Assembly (NCBI GenBank): GCA_030789695.1
Contig: CM061132.1
Location: forward strand, 161,907,442-161,971,441
From: Scilla litardierei
Taxonomy: Eukaryota; Streptophyta; Magnoliopsida; Asparagales; Asparagaceae
Reading direction: 5' to 3'
Length of the DNA: 64,000 nt
Made by a program: the position numbers and the translations under genes. Positions within the stretch are counted from its first letter, which is position 1. Every line of letters begins with the position of its first letter. Below the pieces are notes generated by a model, which was given only the letters and a program-made list of their open reading frames with translations, was not told the origin of the DNA and made no database searches. Of this stretch, positions 24,241-35,600 are shown one piece after another.

Positions 24241-24900
24241 ACGCAGCCATTAATTTGTTGTTTTTTAAATTTTCAGCTAATACCCATTAGGGTTTGTGCC
24301 GCCGGGGAGAAAGGGGGCCGGTTAGGCTGCTGCGCGGAGCGACAACGCTCCACCGCGGGGCGGTGCTTGGCTTCCGGTGGCGAGGGGTCGTCGACGCTAT
24401 GGTTTAGGGAAATTTGTGTGTGTGTGAAAAACCCTATTCTAGTGTTCCGCTGCCGCGCTGGGCCGCGACATGCCACCGCCGCTGGGGGAGCCGGGGGGGG
24501 GGGGGGGGTGTGTGTGTGCAGGAGGGGGGTCGTGGTTGTTGGTGGCCGGTCGTGGTGGGTTTATGAGATATTTTTTTGTTTAGGACCCCTAGTTTAGGGT
24601 TCTTGCCACCGCGGGATGCGGTGGCGTGGAGGCCGTTCTTTCCTATGATCGGCGACGTAAAACTGTCGTCTTTGATCTAAGGAAAAAATCAATTTTTTTC
24701 CCTAATTCCATCTTGTGAGATCTATGTCGTAGGCATCATGAATATGATAAGAAAATTGCATCATTTTAGATATACCTCAAAGATCGAAGAAGAAAAACGC
24801 GTGGAGGTGGATGACGTCCACACGCGATCGATCGAGCTTCCCATTCCTAGCTTTAGCAACGAACGGGCCTTCGAAACGCAGGGAGAACGTGCTGATAACG
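24241..24900 (-). mobile_element. Leader/gag-proximal region of a minus-strand copia fragment
   Basis: Minus-strand sequence next to the LTR at 24901 starts CGTTATCAGCACG, a primer-binding-type motif seen after many plant copia LTRs. The part at 24290-24620 is GC-rich with a G-run and (GT)n near 24497-24520, and could be separate. No gag frame survives. Confidence 0.4.
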
Positions 24901-25039
24901 TGTTGTGAACATCATCTTCTGAGAGAGATACCAGTACTTTATTTATAGGAGATGTGAGAGTTCATACATGGATAGAATACAGATTTTGAATAGATAAAAA
25001 TCTTATCATCTCACTACACTAGATAAGATATTCAAAACA
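24901..25039 (-). repeat. Short copia-type LTR on the minus strand
   Basis: It is bounded by TGTTGTGAAC and TTCAAAACA (TG...CA). On the minus strand a CTATAAATAAAG box lies near 24938-24950, and the CGTTATCAGCACG site follows immediately. About 139 bp; the right border is tentative and no second LTR was found. Confidence 0.5.
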
Positions 25040-25479
25040 TATATTGTTTTCATTTGTGATTATAAATTTAAAATGTGAACTGAAGCTTTAATTCGTACTC
25101 TTTCCATTGATTTTTGACCTTTAAAAGTATTTAAAGGTCACCGATAAGTGTTTGAAATGCAATTTGAATCTGAACAAAATAGAGTGGATTTTTGACAGTA
25201 ACTATAATTATTATTAATACACACATACACACACTAATCAAAAGTTGGTCAGATAGGGTAAATGATCCCACTTACTTTAATGTTTTTTTAATCAAGGATT
25301 TGGATTAAAAACTGAGATTTAGTTAGATAAGCTAACCCCTCCAAACTTGCACCAACCACCGCAGGTGGCTCACTAACTTGATCTCTAATCGTCTATCCAA
25401 CGACTCGACAACTAAAAAAAAACTAGCCAAATCCCATCCCATCAAATGCCCACGCAATGATATTCCTCCTCTAAGGAAA
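25040..25479. other. AT-rich intergenic sequence
   Basis: No gene, LTR end or TIR was recognised. Confidence 0.6.
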
Positions 25480-25980
25480 GGGGGGTTACTATGCGCACAT
25501 AACAAATTGCTACTCATACAGGCAACTTATTTACAAATTTGCCATTAAAATTTTACAGGGTTGGCATTGAAACTTTTTCCTCTTTTACCCTCTCTCTCTC
25601 TTCATCCATAACCATCTTCAAGCTTTTCTCGCAGCCGTCGGCGCCACGCCCAGCCCCCGGTACCCATCGCCGCACCCACTGCACACACTCTATCCCTCCT
25701 CTCACTCCCCCCACTCGTCATTCCTCACCCCGTCCCCTTCTGTCGCAGCCCCCTTCTGCCACCGCCGCTGCTGCCAGAGATGGTGATGAAGAGGAGGAGA
25801 CGGCAGGGTGCGGCGACCGCGAGAAGAGGAGGAAGATAATGTAGAAGGATGGGGTGAGAGAGGACAAAGTTGAGATATTCTGTTCTATGCAAAGTAAAAA
25901 AATGATTTTTAATTCATTTAGGTGTGTGTAAAGTAGTTCGTGTGAGTAACAATTAGGTGTGTGCGCATAGTAACTCTCCT
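25480..25980. mobile_element. MITE/Pack-type element with GC-rich cargo (relative of 12838-13486)
   Basis: The left end GGTTACTATGCGCACATAAC matches the complement of the right end (AGTTACTATGCGCACACACC), giving ~30-bp imperfect inverted repeats. The interior at 25620-25850 is GC-rich and coding-like (Pro/Arg-rich frame of about 100 codons) but matches no domain I know. CTAAG lies close to both ends, hinting at a degenerate target duplication. Confidence 0.55.
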
Positions 25981-27282
25981 AAGAATTTAAACCGGTGCGC
26001 AGAAAGTTGAATCATACAAAATGCTAAAGATATTACCTTTTATTTACAAATTTGCCATTACCTTAATACAATTCTATCATTAAGTAAAATTCCAGTTTTA
26101 CCCTTTTCTCTCTTCCATATACTACACCTCTCTTCCTTAAGCCGTCACCACCGCTCGCATGTCATCCTCCATTTTTGCACATTTGAATCCAATCAAACTT
26201 ACTGTGTTTAAATGATTTTTTTTGGGGATTTTTTGGGTTTAATTACTAGAGAGAGGTGCGAATGCAACGGAGTAGGTGTAGGAAGAGGAGGTGGAAGAGG
26301 AGGTGGAGGCGGTGACATGCAGAGGAGGAGGAGGATGTTGAAGAAGAGATAATAAAATTGAAACTTTTAATAACTTATGATGCTAATTTTTTTTTTTGAA
26401 AACGAAACATGATACGTTAGCCAATTTATACTTGCCTGACATATTTAAATGAACAGTGGTGGAAGATACTTCACCGTTCATTTCCCATCTCAAAAAAAAA
26501 AAAAAGTTTGGCCCTTCACTGCTATCGATATAACAGTTGGTGAAGTTGTCCTAGGCGAAAGGTAAAACATGACTAGGACAAATGTGGGCCCCAGCCCCAC
26601 ATTAACCTCCTCCACCTCATCCTCCACCTCAACCAAAAACTCATCCAAGCCACTTATTTACATGTTTGTCATCCCCTCAAAAAAATACAACCTCATTTAA
26701 TTACACGCTTGCCATTCATCCCAAAAAATAAAAAAATACACATTTATTTACATGTTTGCCATCCCTAGGGTTTTTGGGTTTTAACCCCCGGAATTTGCAC
26801 TTTTTGTCCCCCACCCGCGACGATACTGACACACACCCATATTTCTCACTCAGTTTCTGTTGCACGCGTTCACCACATCCTCTTCGTGGGGTTTTGTCTT
26901 AGATGTGTTATTCTATGCAGAGTGGGAGGAAGGTCGGAGGTTCTTTTTCGTGCCGATCTGATCGGAAGATACACTATTATTAATGGGTTCAATTGCTACA
27001 GCGGCGTCTCTTCACACTCCCTCCTAGAAGCCGCGGGATCGAGCCCCTCGCATGCACTTTAACCACTTTCTGTTGAACAAGAAGGAGGAGCTCACCTTGC
27101 CTTGCCTTCTATTGTTTGTAGCCGGACATGTGAAAAATCAATCTAGCAACAACACATTGATAAAAAAAAAAACAGGAAAAGGTCCGTTTTGAACCTCTCC
27201 ACCTCCAACGGTCTTTGGACGATAAGTGCATCGAATTCATGCCATATGCCCCCAAAGTTTCATTTCCATGTCAATAAAAAAC
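25981..27282. other. Intergenic sequence with low-complexity patches
   Basis: A segment at 26030-26350 repeats the theme TTATTTACAAATTTGCCATT, TTTACCCTTTTCTCTC and a GGAGGTGG-rich block, so it may be a third decayed relative of the GC-cargo elements. Short A/T runs and repeated TTTACATGTTTGCCAT-like motifs lie around 26650-26770. No gene is visible. Confidence 0.45.
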
Positions 27283-27516
27283 GGGCGGGTTGGATCCTAC
27301 GCACGCACGTTGGTCCATTTGATCGTCCAACGCGACGTGGATCGTTCGATCAACACTTTTCGTGGGACTCACCACTCGTCTTTTGTTTTTTTTTCTTTTT
27401 TCTTTGGAGAGCAAAAGGTGGCTGGTGGGGCCCACAAAAAGTGTTGATCGAACGGTCCACGTCGCGATGGACGATCAAACGGCCCAACGCGCGCATAAGC
27501 CAACCCGATCCCACGA
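27283..27516. mobile_element. Long near-perfect foldback (MITE or small-RNA hairpin)
   Basis: Left arm 27283-27384 and right arm about 27412-27516 are inverted copies: TTTGATCGTCCAACGCGACG against TTTGATCGTCCATCGCGACG, both followed by CGTTCGATCAACACTTTT-type sequence. The T-rich loop is about 28 bases. A transcript of either strand would fold into a stem of about 90-100 base pairs. Confidence 0.75.
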
Positions 27517-29194
27517 CAACTTGGCTGGCTGCAATTTTTATTTTTAAATTAAAAAAAACGTAATTAAACAGATCGTTAATTGCCCGGCGGAAAGCTTATT
27601 TACAACTTAACAATGTCTTTAAATATAAAGGAGGCACCCACATGGCACTCACCAAGTATATGTGCTTGCCATGCACGGCCAGCCTAATCCTGAGTTGTAA
27701 CCGTGTGTTTTGATATTCATAGACTGCGTGACTCTGGGATGAACCATATTTTGTTGATCACATTAAATTATTTTGAGGATAATTAGGTGAGACAATTGGC
27801 AGATAATTACTCAGATGGGTTGCGCGCCTTTTTTATTTGTCAAAAAGCCCAGCATTAAATTTTGATGACGAGGATTAAGAGAAATATTTTTATAATCTAA
27901 CACTACAGTAAAATGCCTCATCATGACGTTAGATGTAGGACTGGACATGATACGAGAGACACGATGGTGTTGTGGAATAAATCCTCTGCAAAATTTTGTC
28001 CACATCATTCATCGGATGCAAGATGTCGGCTATTTGCTTTATATCATCGTTATTATTAGCAGTCTACTATCATTTTTTTTGATGAAGAAGATGCATCCAA
28101 TAATATGACTCGATGATTAAGAAATGTTCAAACACTAGTTCAAATTTCGAATCCTATGGCACATGATCTCAACGTGTTTTTTTAAATTTCTTTTTTCTTT
28201 TTCAAAACTAGGAATTGTATCATGATTTTGATGGCAAATTCGCAATTATTTTCATTATAGCCATCCGATAAGAGAAATAATTTAACTTTAGAGCGAAGGA
28301 AACCAACAAGAACATCTTAGGTTCTCCTCCTATTGTGGAGGTAGTTGATTCCTTGATTAATGACTAAGCATGGGGATTAATATAATCCTGAGCCCTAATA
28401 CGCAGAACAGAATCAAGCTAAAACTCCAATTAACTTCCAATATTCTTGAAAAATACTAATACTTAATTTAAATTTCTAATTCATAATTCCAAGTGAAAAA
28501 GCGAAATAGCGACAAAACAAAAATGTTTTCCAAATTTCAAGTTTAGTGAAACAAAACAAATTCATAGTCTCCATCAAATTTAGAATCCTACGGAGGACAA
28601 GCATAAGCAAAACATGTTATTTTCAAAACTAGGAATTGTATCTAGATTATTAACTCTAATATGCTATCAATTGAACATGATATCTTTTAAACCTTTTAGT
28701 TCATGTTTTTACCTGAAAGTCAAATTTGTAATTATAAATGTACAGTTCAAAAAGAGTCAGAGATGTAGATGAGTATTTTTATTCGACGGAAACTTTTCAA
28801 ATTACTAAAATTCTGAATTTGCCCATCCTAGGATAATATAAATATTTTTTTCAAAAAAAAAAAAAAAACCGAACCAAGCCTGTTGACAGTTAAAAGATTT
28901 GGCCACCAAAGACGTGGGTCAAAGAAAATACCAAGTCTTTAACGGCCGCCCAAACTCGTAAACGGTCCAAACTGATCAACCGGCCTTATCACAAACAAAC
29001 CGTGTGTCAACCGCGTGTCTTTTGTACACCTGAGAGCCGGTCGAAGGGACACAATCGTCATTTCCTTGATTCTTAGAGGGCATTCAAGGAACCGCCACAA
29101 TTTTTTGGTTTGGCCTTTATTTAAACCAAAACTCAGAGAGAGAAACGAGGAAAGAGGTTGAGAGAAATAGAGATCAAATTTCAAATTGAAAAGG
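27517..29194. other. AT-rich intergenic and upstream region of the RING-CH gene
   Basis: Nothing coding is supported. The last ~300 bases before 29195 form the presumed promoter and 5' leader; GAGAGAGAAACGAGG-type purine-rich sequence at 29133-29160 is typical of plant 5' leaders. A TTTATTTAAACC stretch at about 29114 could serve as a TATA-like box, which is a guess. Confidence 0.45.
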
Positions 29195-31436
29195 ATGCAA
29201 TTGGGAAACAATGAAGACGATTTCAGATTGGATGTTGTTGTTTTCGATGACGATGGCGAGTTTGATTCTTCGTCGTCTCCTTCTCCTTCGTCCGTGTTGC
29301 TCTGTAGAATTTGCCATGAAGAGGAGGATGCGAATTCATCAAGCATGGAATCTCCCTGCGCTTGTTCTGGGACTCTCAAGGTAATTGCAACAATTTTGAA
29401 GATGAAAAAAACCCATCTTTTTTTGGTTTCATGATGAAATTTCTAATTTTGGGGTTTTGTGTGTTGATTTTTGGTTGCAGTTTGCTCACAGGGGTTGCAT
29501 ACAGAGATGGTGCGATGAGAAAGGGAGCATAGTTTGTGAAATTTGTCTCCAGGTTAGAGATGGGGTTCTGCTCAATTTTCCATTGCCAGCATCTTTTTTG
29601 TTGGAAAGCTTGCATACTTTTGGTTCTGATATTTTGTTGGTAATTTAATTTGAAGCTTTTTGTTGATAATAAAGTTCATATCTTCATGGATAAATCAAGG
29701 CTGTATCTTTTCTACCTAACTATATTCCTTCCTTGTAAAGTCGCATAAAGTTGGATAAAAGGTGGGGTTTTAAATATATTTTTCTCCATCCAATCTCCTT
29801 CAATGTTTTTCTTCCTCTGTTTTTGTTTCATTCACTCTGATTCCTTTAGGTTTGTTTGTTGTTGTTGAGAGTTCTCTCTCTTGGGGTAATTTTTTTTGTT
29901 GGGTACCCTAATTTGAACTGCAGCCAGCTTTATTTGTCTCTCTTTTGGAGGAATTTTGTGGATTACAGCTTCCCATTAGTCCTCTTTCTGCATAGGTCCT
30001 GTATATTTGCTTCATTATTTAATAAGGAATTTTGTGGAGTACAGCTAAATGATGAAGATTTTTGTTTTTATTTTGCTTAACTAATATTCATTTATTTTTC
30101 TCTGTTTTTTGCAGAAATTTGAACCAGGATATATTGTTCCTCCTAAGTTGGCTTTGCTTGATATTGCTGTGACCATCAGGTAAAATTTTCATTGTTAAGC
30201 ACATAAAGGGCATAGAATCTGTAATTATCAAAACCCTCCATAAATAAATTATTTGATTTCAGTAATCTGTGGAGATTCATTATTCAGTATATGCACTTTA
30301 ATTTTGAATCCATTATTCATAAATGTATTGTGTAACGGCGAGACCCACTTAGGGATAATAATTGGTATGCCCAAAGCCTGATTGGGCGTCCAATTGGGTA
30401 TGCCACATTCTCATCTTTACAAATCCTTCAGTAATAGGTTTACAAATTCTTCATTAACGGGTATGAAAGAATTAATGAAGGATTTGTAGAGATGAGAATG
30501 GGTCATGCCCAATTGAGAGCCCAATCGGGCTTTGGGCTTTCTCATTCTCATCCCTAGACCCACTAGTCCAACTAGATGTTTGAAATATTTTAAAAATTAG
30601 CAGAAGCTGTACTGTACTGTTGATTCTGATATTCATATTTTAAAACCATAATACACCAAATACATACTAAACTCAAATATTAGGAGGTACTTAACAGCTT
30701 TGATTACTTTCTGTTTGCTAATTGCATTATAATTATTGTAATACACGCAGGGGTAGCTTAGAGGTGCCCAGGCTGAACTATGAGTACGAGAACGCAGGGC
30801 TGGCCCGTGGTGATGCTGAATCAGAGGATGACTACCCTGAGTGCTCCCTGCCATCTGATAAAACTGCAGCTTTCTTCAGATCCATAGCTCTACTTGTGAG
30901 TTCATCTTGCCTAATTATATTAAAAACAATGCGTTATTGTTTCCAGTTTTTGATCCATTTATCCAATTGATTTTGAGAAATCTACACCATTTATGCACAG
31001 CTAATGTTCATACTGCTAGCGAGACATCTCATAGTCGTTGTATCGACTGGAGAAGGCCATTATCCGTTCGCGCTCGCCACTGTGAGTACAGAGCTCCGTT
31101 TCACGGTCATCATGAGTTGTGTTCTTGCATCAAAATTTCTCATCTCGTGAGTTCAATCCCTGCAGGTTCTCTTGCTGAGGGCAAGCGGAATCGTGCTGCC
31201 GTTCTATTTTGTAATGAGAATTATAGCAGCCATACAGAGGGGGCAACGGCAGCATCAGCGGCGTCTTCAGGTGAGTAGTTTGAAACAATCATGAAACATA
31301 AGGTTGTTATCTTTTTAGTCGGTCGATGCATGTATAACTCGAGTCGTTTCGTTTGGAACAGAGAATAGAGGCGTCGATGATGCAGAGAGTTGAGGAAGAT
31401 GGACTGCCACAACACACAATTCAGATACACTCGTGA
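29195..31436 (+). CDS. RING-CH (RINGv/MARCH-type) membrane E3 ubiquitin ligase, 7 exons, 242 aa
   Basis: Exons 29195-29380, 29481-29552, 30115-30179, 30751-30895, 31001-31081, 31166-31270 and 31362-31436 join into 242 codons plus TGA; all introns are GT-AG and the frame is kept (introns 1, 2, 4, 5 and 6 phase 0, intron 3 phase 2). An acidic, Ser-rich N-terminus precedes a C4HC3 RING-CH finger: CRIC (residues ~40-43), PCAC, HRGC, W, and CEIC near residue 84. This finger recruits an E2 to ubiquitinate membrane proteins. KFEPGYIVPP and an acidic middle follow. Two hydrophobic segments (SIALLLMFILLARHLIVVV; VLLLRASGIVLPFYFVMRII) predict a double-pass membrane anchor, and a short cytosolic tail ends QIHS. 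This is the layout of plant RING/FYVE-like MARCH proteins. The ATG at 29195 is the first in frame after a purine-rich leader. Intron 3 carries an hAT MITE. All Cys/His ligands are present and no lesion was seen. Confidence 0.92.
30350..30556. mobile_element. hAT MITE in intron 3 of the RING-CH gene, 207 bp
   Basis: Exact 8-bp target duplications GACCCACT lie at 30342-30349 and 30557-30564. The ends are TAGGGATAATAATTGG and the complement of TAGGGATGAGAATGAG. The inverted repeats extend to ~90 bases per arm (AAGCCCGATTGGGC-type core, ATTCTCATCTCTACAAATCC), so the whole element folds back on itself. Confidence 0.9.
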
Positions 31437-32109
31437 GCCATGAGGGGGGAAATGCTTGTTTATGGATACTGTAAAGAACAGGGATATGGTTCATTATACA
31501 GTCAGAGAAAGGAAGCTAGCGATGCATTTTGTTTTTGTTATTTAAAAAAACTTTTTAATACCTTTGTTTCTTTGATTCAATGTATGTACATTCTCCTTGT
31601 CCAAAGGGTAAGCAACATTTTAGAAATGAAAGAGAGAGATGCAGATCTCCCCTTCATGGTTTAACTTGTACACGCGTGTCCGCCTTTTTGCTTTGGAAGA
31701 AAGTTGGGCTTTTGTTCTGCCTGTGCCTGTACTAAAAAGATAAACAGAGAATCTTGCTGGTTCTTTAGACTCGGTCATGCTCAAAAAGCTCTCTTCAGAA
31801 AACTATCAGCCCCTGGAAACAAGGAGGTTATGCGTGTGATAAGGAACAGCACATGAAATGAATCAAGACAAATGTTAATAATTAGATTATTCGAATTCAG
31901 GTAAAATCTCTCAGTTTCTAGTACATAGTAAACTGGCATAAACCTAGCACTACTACACAAGAAAGCCAGGAGAGAATCAATACCAGAAACTGTAGTGGCT
32001 TGCAAGGGTTCTTTCCTTCAAATTACGCAATATATGTTTCTGATCTCCACTAGATGCATCTCCCTTAATCCAGAAGACTGCCTACCTGTAACTTTAACAA
32101 GAAACAACA
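31437..32109. other. 3' flank of the RING-CH gene and AT-rich spacer
   Basis: The first ~200-300 bases after the TGA at 31436 are probably 3' UTR (a TTCAATGTATGTAC context lies near 31577). No other gene is visible. Confidence 0.5.
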
Positions 32110-33030
32110 TAAACCATATGACTTCTGTTGAGTGTAGAATGGCGGAAGCCCGGTAAATTAGAGACAGCGGTGTCTGTCAATGTCCAACGTTACGTGATCA
32201 AATACAGTGTGATGCCTTGGCGCTAAATCGTAAAAGAGTTGAGAGCGTAAAAGCTAAATGTGCCTACTATAAACCTCTGCAAACTCCCTCAGCAACATGT
32301 TTAGGCAAATATAGCACATGGATTTATACCTGCACCGACAAAGAGCTTGATATGGAAATATTAATGGAATATCAGAGAAAAGTAATATGACCCAATACAG
32401 GATAAACATTACATGGGCTAGAAATCATACACATTCCAAAAAATTTCTAGCTACATATACCATATTCATGATTAAACATGCCCACAAGTAAACAATATGA
32501 GTGGTCAAACTACTGATGATAGAAATGGGTCCAAAGAACCAACATTTAATGATATACCAAAAGGCACTTAAAGAAGAGCTTACTTGCAGTAATTGTAGAT
32601 CTGTACTGACTTCACTTGATTCAGCCTTCTTCAGTCATCGAATTTATGAAATATATCTCCGTATGCATCATAATAGTCCATAAAGCTGAAAACCATGTTA
32701 TGTATCAAAGTGTTCATTTGAAGACTAATGCTTTCAACTAGCTGAGTTGGAGAAGGTCCTCTTCTGGACACAAACATGCTCTGAATACTGAATCCAACCA
32801 CAGGGATAAAACTATGAAGTTTGACTACAAGGCACTAATTGAACATTCAACAAAAACAAAAGCAGTACAAATCAAGGCTCGATTTTAAGAAAAAAGCAAA
32901 TATATAACAGTTCATGCAAGATATTTGAAGTTCATGCTTACAGAATTATTAGTCAATTTATACCTTTTGGGCATCTGAAATCCAAGGACACCGAACCCAG
33001 GCATGGTTTATAAAATAGGCAACACAACAT
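32110..33030. repeat. Copy 1 of an ancient tandem segmental duplication
   Basis: Several stretches align in order with 34085-34631, 43061-43122 and 44067-44710. Examples: AACATGTTTAGGCAAATATA (32295) with AATGTGCTTAGGCAATTATA (34338); GGGTCCAAAG (32527) with AGGTCCAAAG (43089); CAGTAATTGTAGATCTGTAC (32587) with a CAGTAGTTGTAGACCTGTAC form (44089); and the ATCTGAAATCCAAG / ACCTGAAATCTAAG pair (32976 / 44657). Divergence is high, so the duplication is old. Confidence 0.65.
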
Positions 33031-33516
33031 TTGTAGTTTGTAACAAAAAAATTCCAAATTTTCTACTGCGTACAAGAAAATGAAAATTCGAGGTGTAGCG
33101 AATCTAGCGATGCTCCAAACATGAACACCTTATAAGTTGTAACGACATAATTCCATTACATAAAATGAGCATGTAAAATGATTAACCTCTAGAAATCTTT
33201 AACCACAATCTTGAAATGAAAATTTGAATGTGCCAAACATTGATATGCAGGTTGTACCCATTGCAATAAAAAAGGCACAATAATGGAAGGTAAAATGTCA
33301 AAAGACAGAGAAATAAAATGAAGGGCACATTACTCATGGTCCCTGGCAGAAGAAGTCAGCACTGTCAAAAAAGAGGAAGCTTCATGTCTCTAATGGAAAA
33401 ACTGCAAAAAAATCGGGCCCGACACCAAACATAAGTTTAAGCCAAGCTGCCAAATTATGTGTCCCCTCAACGCGGATAAGGAATAGAGGAATGGCCCATT
33501 ATGCTACAAGGTCCAT
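33031..33516. other. Intergenic sequence between duplication copy 1 and the 164-bp array
   Basis: AT-rich; no gene or repeat border recognised. Confidence 0.5.
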
Positions 33517-34009
33517 ACATACTAATCAATTATTTTTATAAGAATCAATCCATCTCATTTCAAATTCTTGTCCTCATCAACCTTGCCAATAAGCACAAAC
33601 CAGAGCAACATGTATGTAATTTTAATAGGTGGGATAAATAGGTAAAACATTGACAATAAAATACATAAAATATGTACAATACATACTAATCAATTATTTT
33701 TATAAGAATCAATCCATCTCATTTCAAATTCTTGTCCTCATCAACCTTGCCAATAAGCACAAACCAGAGCAACATGTATGTAATTTTAATAGGTGGGATA
33801 AATAGGTAAAACATTGACAATAAAATACATAAAATATGTACAATACATACTAATCAATTATTTTTATAAGAATCAATCCATCTCATTTCAAATTCTTGTC
33901 CTCATCAACCTTGTCAATAAGCACAAACCAGAGCAACATGTATGTAATTTTAATAGGTGGGATAAATAGGTAAAACACAGACAATAAAATACATAAAATA
34001 TGTACAATA
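33517..34009. repeat. 164-bp tandem repeat, three copies
   Basis: ACTAATCAATTATTTTTATA begins a unit at 33521, 33685 and 33849, exactly 164 bases apart. The three units differ at only a few positions, so the amplification is recent. Units contain no coding frame. Confidence 0.95.
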
Positions 34010-34084
34010 CAGCAAATATTATCCAGAATACAGTACATTGTCCCTCAAAAGCTGATGCCTGTCCACAGAATGTAAGATGGGGGG

Positions 34085-34631
34085 CCACATATGATTTCTG
34101 TTAGCAGAATAGTTTATGAAATGATAATAAAAGAAAGGCAGAACATCGGACGCCTTACATTGTCATGCGGCAGATTTGGCTAAAATTCCTTCATGTCTAT
34201 TCATGTTAAGTGTTAGTGGATCAAATGCAATTGATACCATAGGGGTAAATCATAGAAGTATTATCAGCATGACACAGACAAGAAGAATGAAAGCTCGACG
34301 TGACTACTATCAACCTGTGAGAACCCCTCACCAATGTGCTTAGGCAATTATAGCATATAAAATTTATGTTCATATCGACATATGTGAAAAAACTAATTAG
34401 TTATAGGACAGAAACAATATAGCTCATCGAGAGAAACACTACCTGTCCAAAAAATCACAGTTACACCAAGCTATCAAGTTTGAGTTTATTTATAAGATGC
34501 ACAGTTGTAAACGCTAACCTTGAAAACAAAACGAGTAGTTTCTCAATAGAAGAAAAACCTGACAAACATTAGAAACATCATTAAGTAGAAATTTACGATT
34601 TAAGTTTGCTAAGAATTATGGTATTGAGTCC
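34085..34631. repeat. Copy 2 of the segmental duplication, left part
   Basis: It matches 32110-~32500 and is interrupted at 34631 by the gypsy element, whose AGTCC duplication marks the cut. The alignment resumes at 43061. Confidence 0.6.
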
Positions 34632-35545
34632 TGTTACGCCTATTTGACTGAGGCCCGAAAGACCCAAGCCCGGAGACCCAACCGCCGGTCAAGAGCCCAT
34701 CTGCGCACTCAGGCCCACTCGATAAGGCCCTATGGGAGACCCCCCCCCACATGTCGATCCGACCCGGCCCCGGTAACACGCCGGTCACTCGCCCACTCCT
34801 GCGATAACCGCCCCCTCGATCCCGCTACCACTTAAGGGCAGTTATGAGGAGGTGCTGGCATGGCGCAGGGAGCGGCGACGGGGGGCGGATTGAGGGGGCA
34901 CGATTGAGGGCGGACGAGCGACGTGGGTCGGGGACAATCACGGCGGAGGTCTATATAGGGGCTAGGAGGACGACAGGAAGGGGGACCGCCTCTCAGGTAT
35001 CTAGAACCTAAGGTACTCCATCAACGACCGAGTTCCCCCATTTCATTTCATTCCCCCGCTCGCGCCGTGAGACGCCGTTCCGATCTCCTCACGAGTCGAA
35101 CCGTCTCCGCCGGGCCTCCTCTTTCAGATCTCTGTCTGACTTAGGCATCGGAGGGGATTTGGCCGGAACCAAGGTCCGGCCCCCTGACGAGTGTTCTCGT
35201 CTACGCAGGAGGGCATCAGATCCACGGGCCGAGGCTTCCCCTCCGCCCCTCGACGACCACGCAACCAGCTGGACGATTGAGGCTTCCCCTCGTCGTCCGA
35301 CCGCCGAGGCCGAGCGCAACCGACCGAGGCCGAGCGTCTCGACCCGGGCCGAGGCTACCCCTCGCCCCACCAACGGCCGAGGGCCCCGGTTCAATCCAGT
35401 CGACGCGCTCTGCGTCGCTTGCTGGTTCGACTCGAGCCTCAACTGCACCAACTCGACTCGCTCGAGGGACCCAAACGGGCCCCTTGACCACGTTGACCGG
35501 GTTATCCACGGTCAACGCTTTGTAGTGAGAAAACACTCTGAAACA
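34632..35545 (+). repeat. 5' LTR of the Tat-lineage element (914 bp)
   Basis: Termini TG...CA. GC-rich, with a TATATA box at 34952-34957 in the context GGTCTATATAGGGG. The second half carries repeated CCGAGGCT(T/A)CCCCTC units. Confidence 0.95.
34951..34960 (+). promoter_or_regulatory. Predicted TATA box of the 5' LTR
   Basis: CTATATAGGG lies about a third of the way into the LTR, the place expected for the element's promoter. The 3' LTR has the same box at 42463-42469. Confidence 0.6.
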
Positions 35546-35563
35546 TCTGACGCCGTCTGTGGG
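35546..35563 (+). promoter_or_regulatory. Primer-binding-site region
   Basis: TCTGACGCCGTCTGTGGG directly after the LTR corresponds to the TGGCGCCGTCTGTGGG motif common after LTRs of this lineage. The TGA in place of the usual TGG suggests a mutated first base pair with the tRNA end. Confidence 0.55.
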
Positions 35564-35600
35564 AACGAACTGTCCCACGAAGAAACAAACCACATCGGCG

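Noticed and set aside
27901..27930. CACTACAGTAAAATG as a CACTA terminus
   Set aside because: No subterminal repeats and no matching inverted end were found nearby; a single short match is too weak.
28130..28160. TTTCGAATCC as a tRNA T-arm
   Set aside because: There is no matching acceptor stem, D-arm or anticodon arm upstream.
31437..34600. A minus-strand host gene in the duplicated region
   Set aside because: Short open pieces exist, but no domain, splice chain or conserved frame between the two duplication copies was seen.
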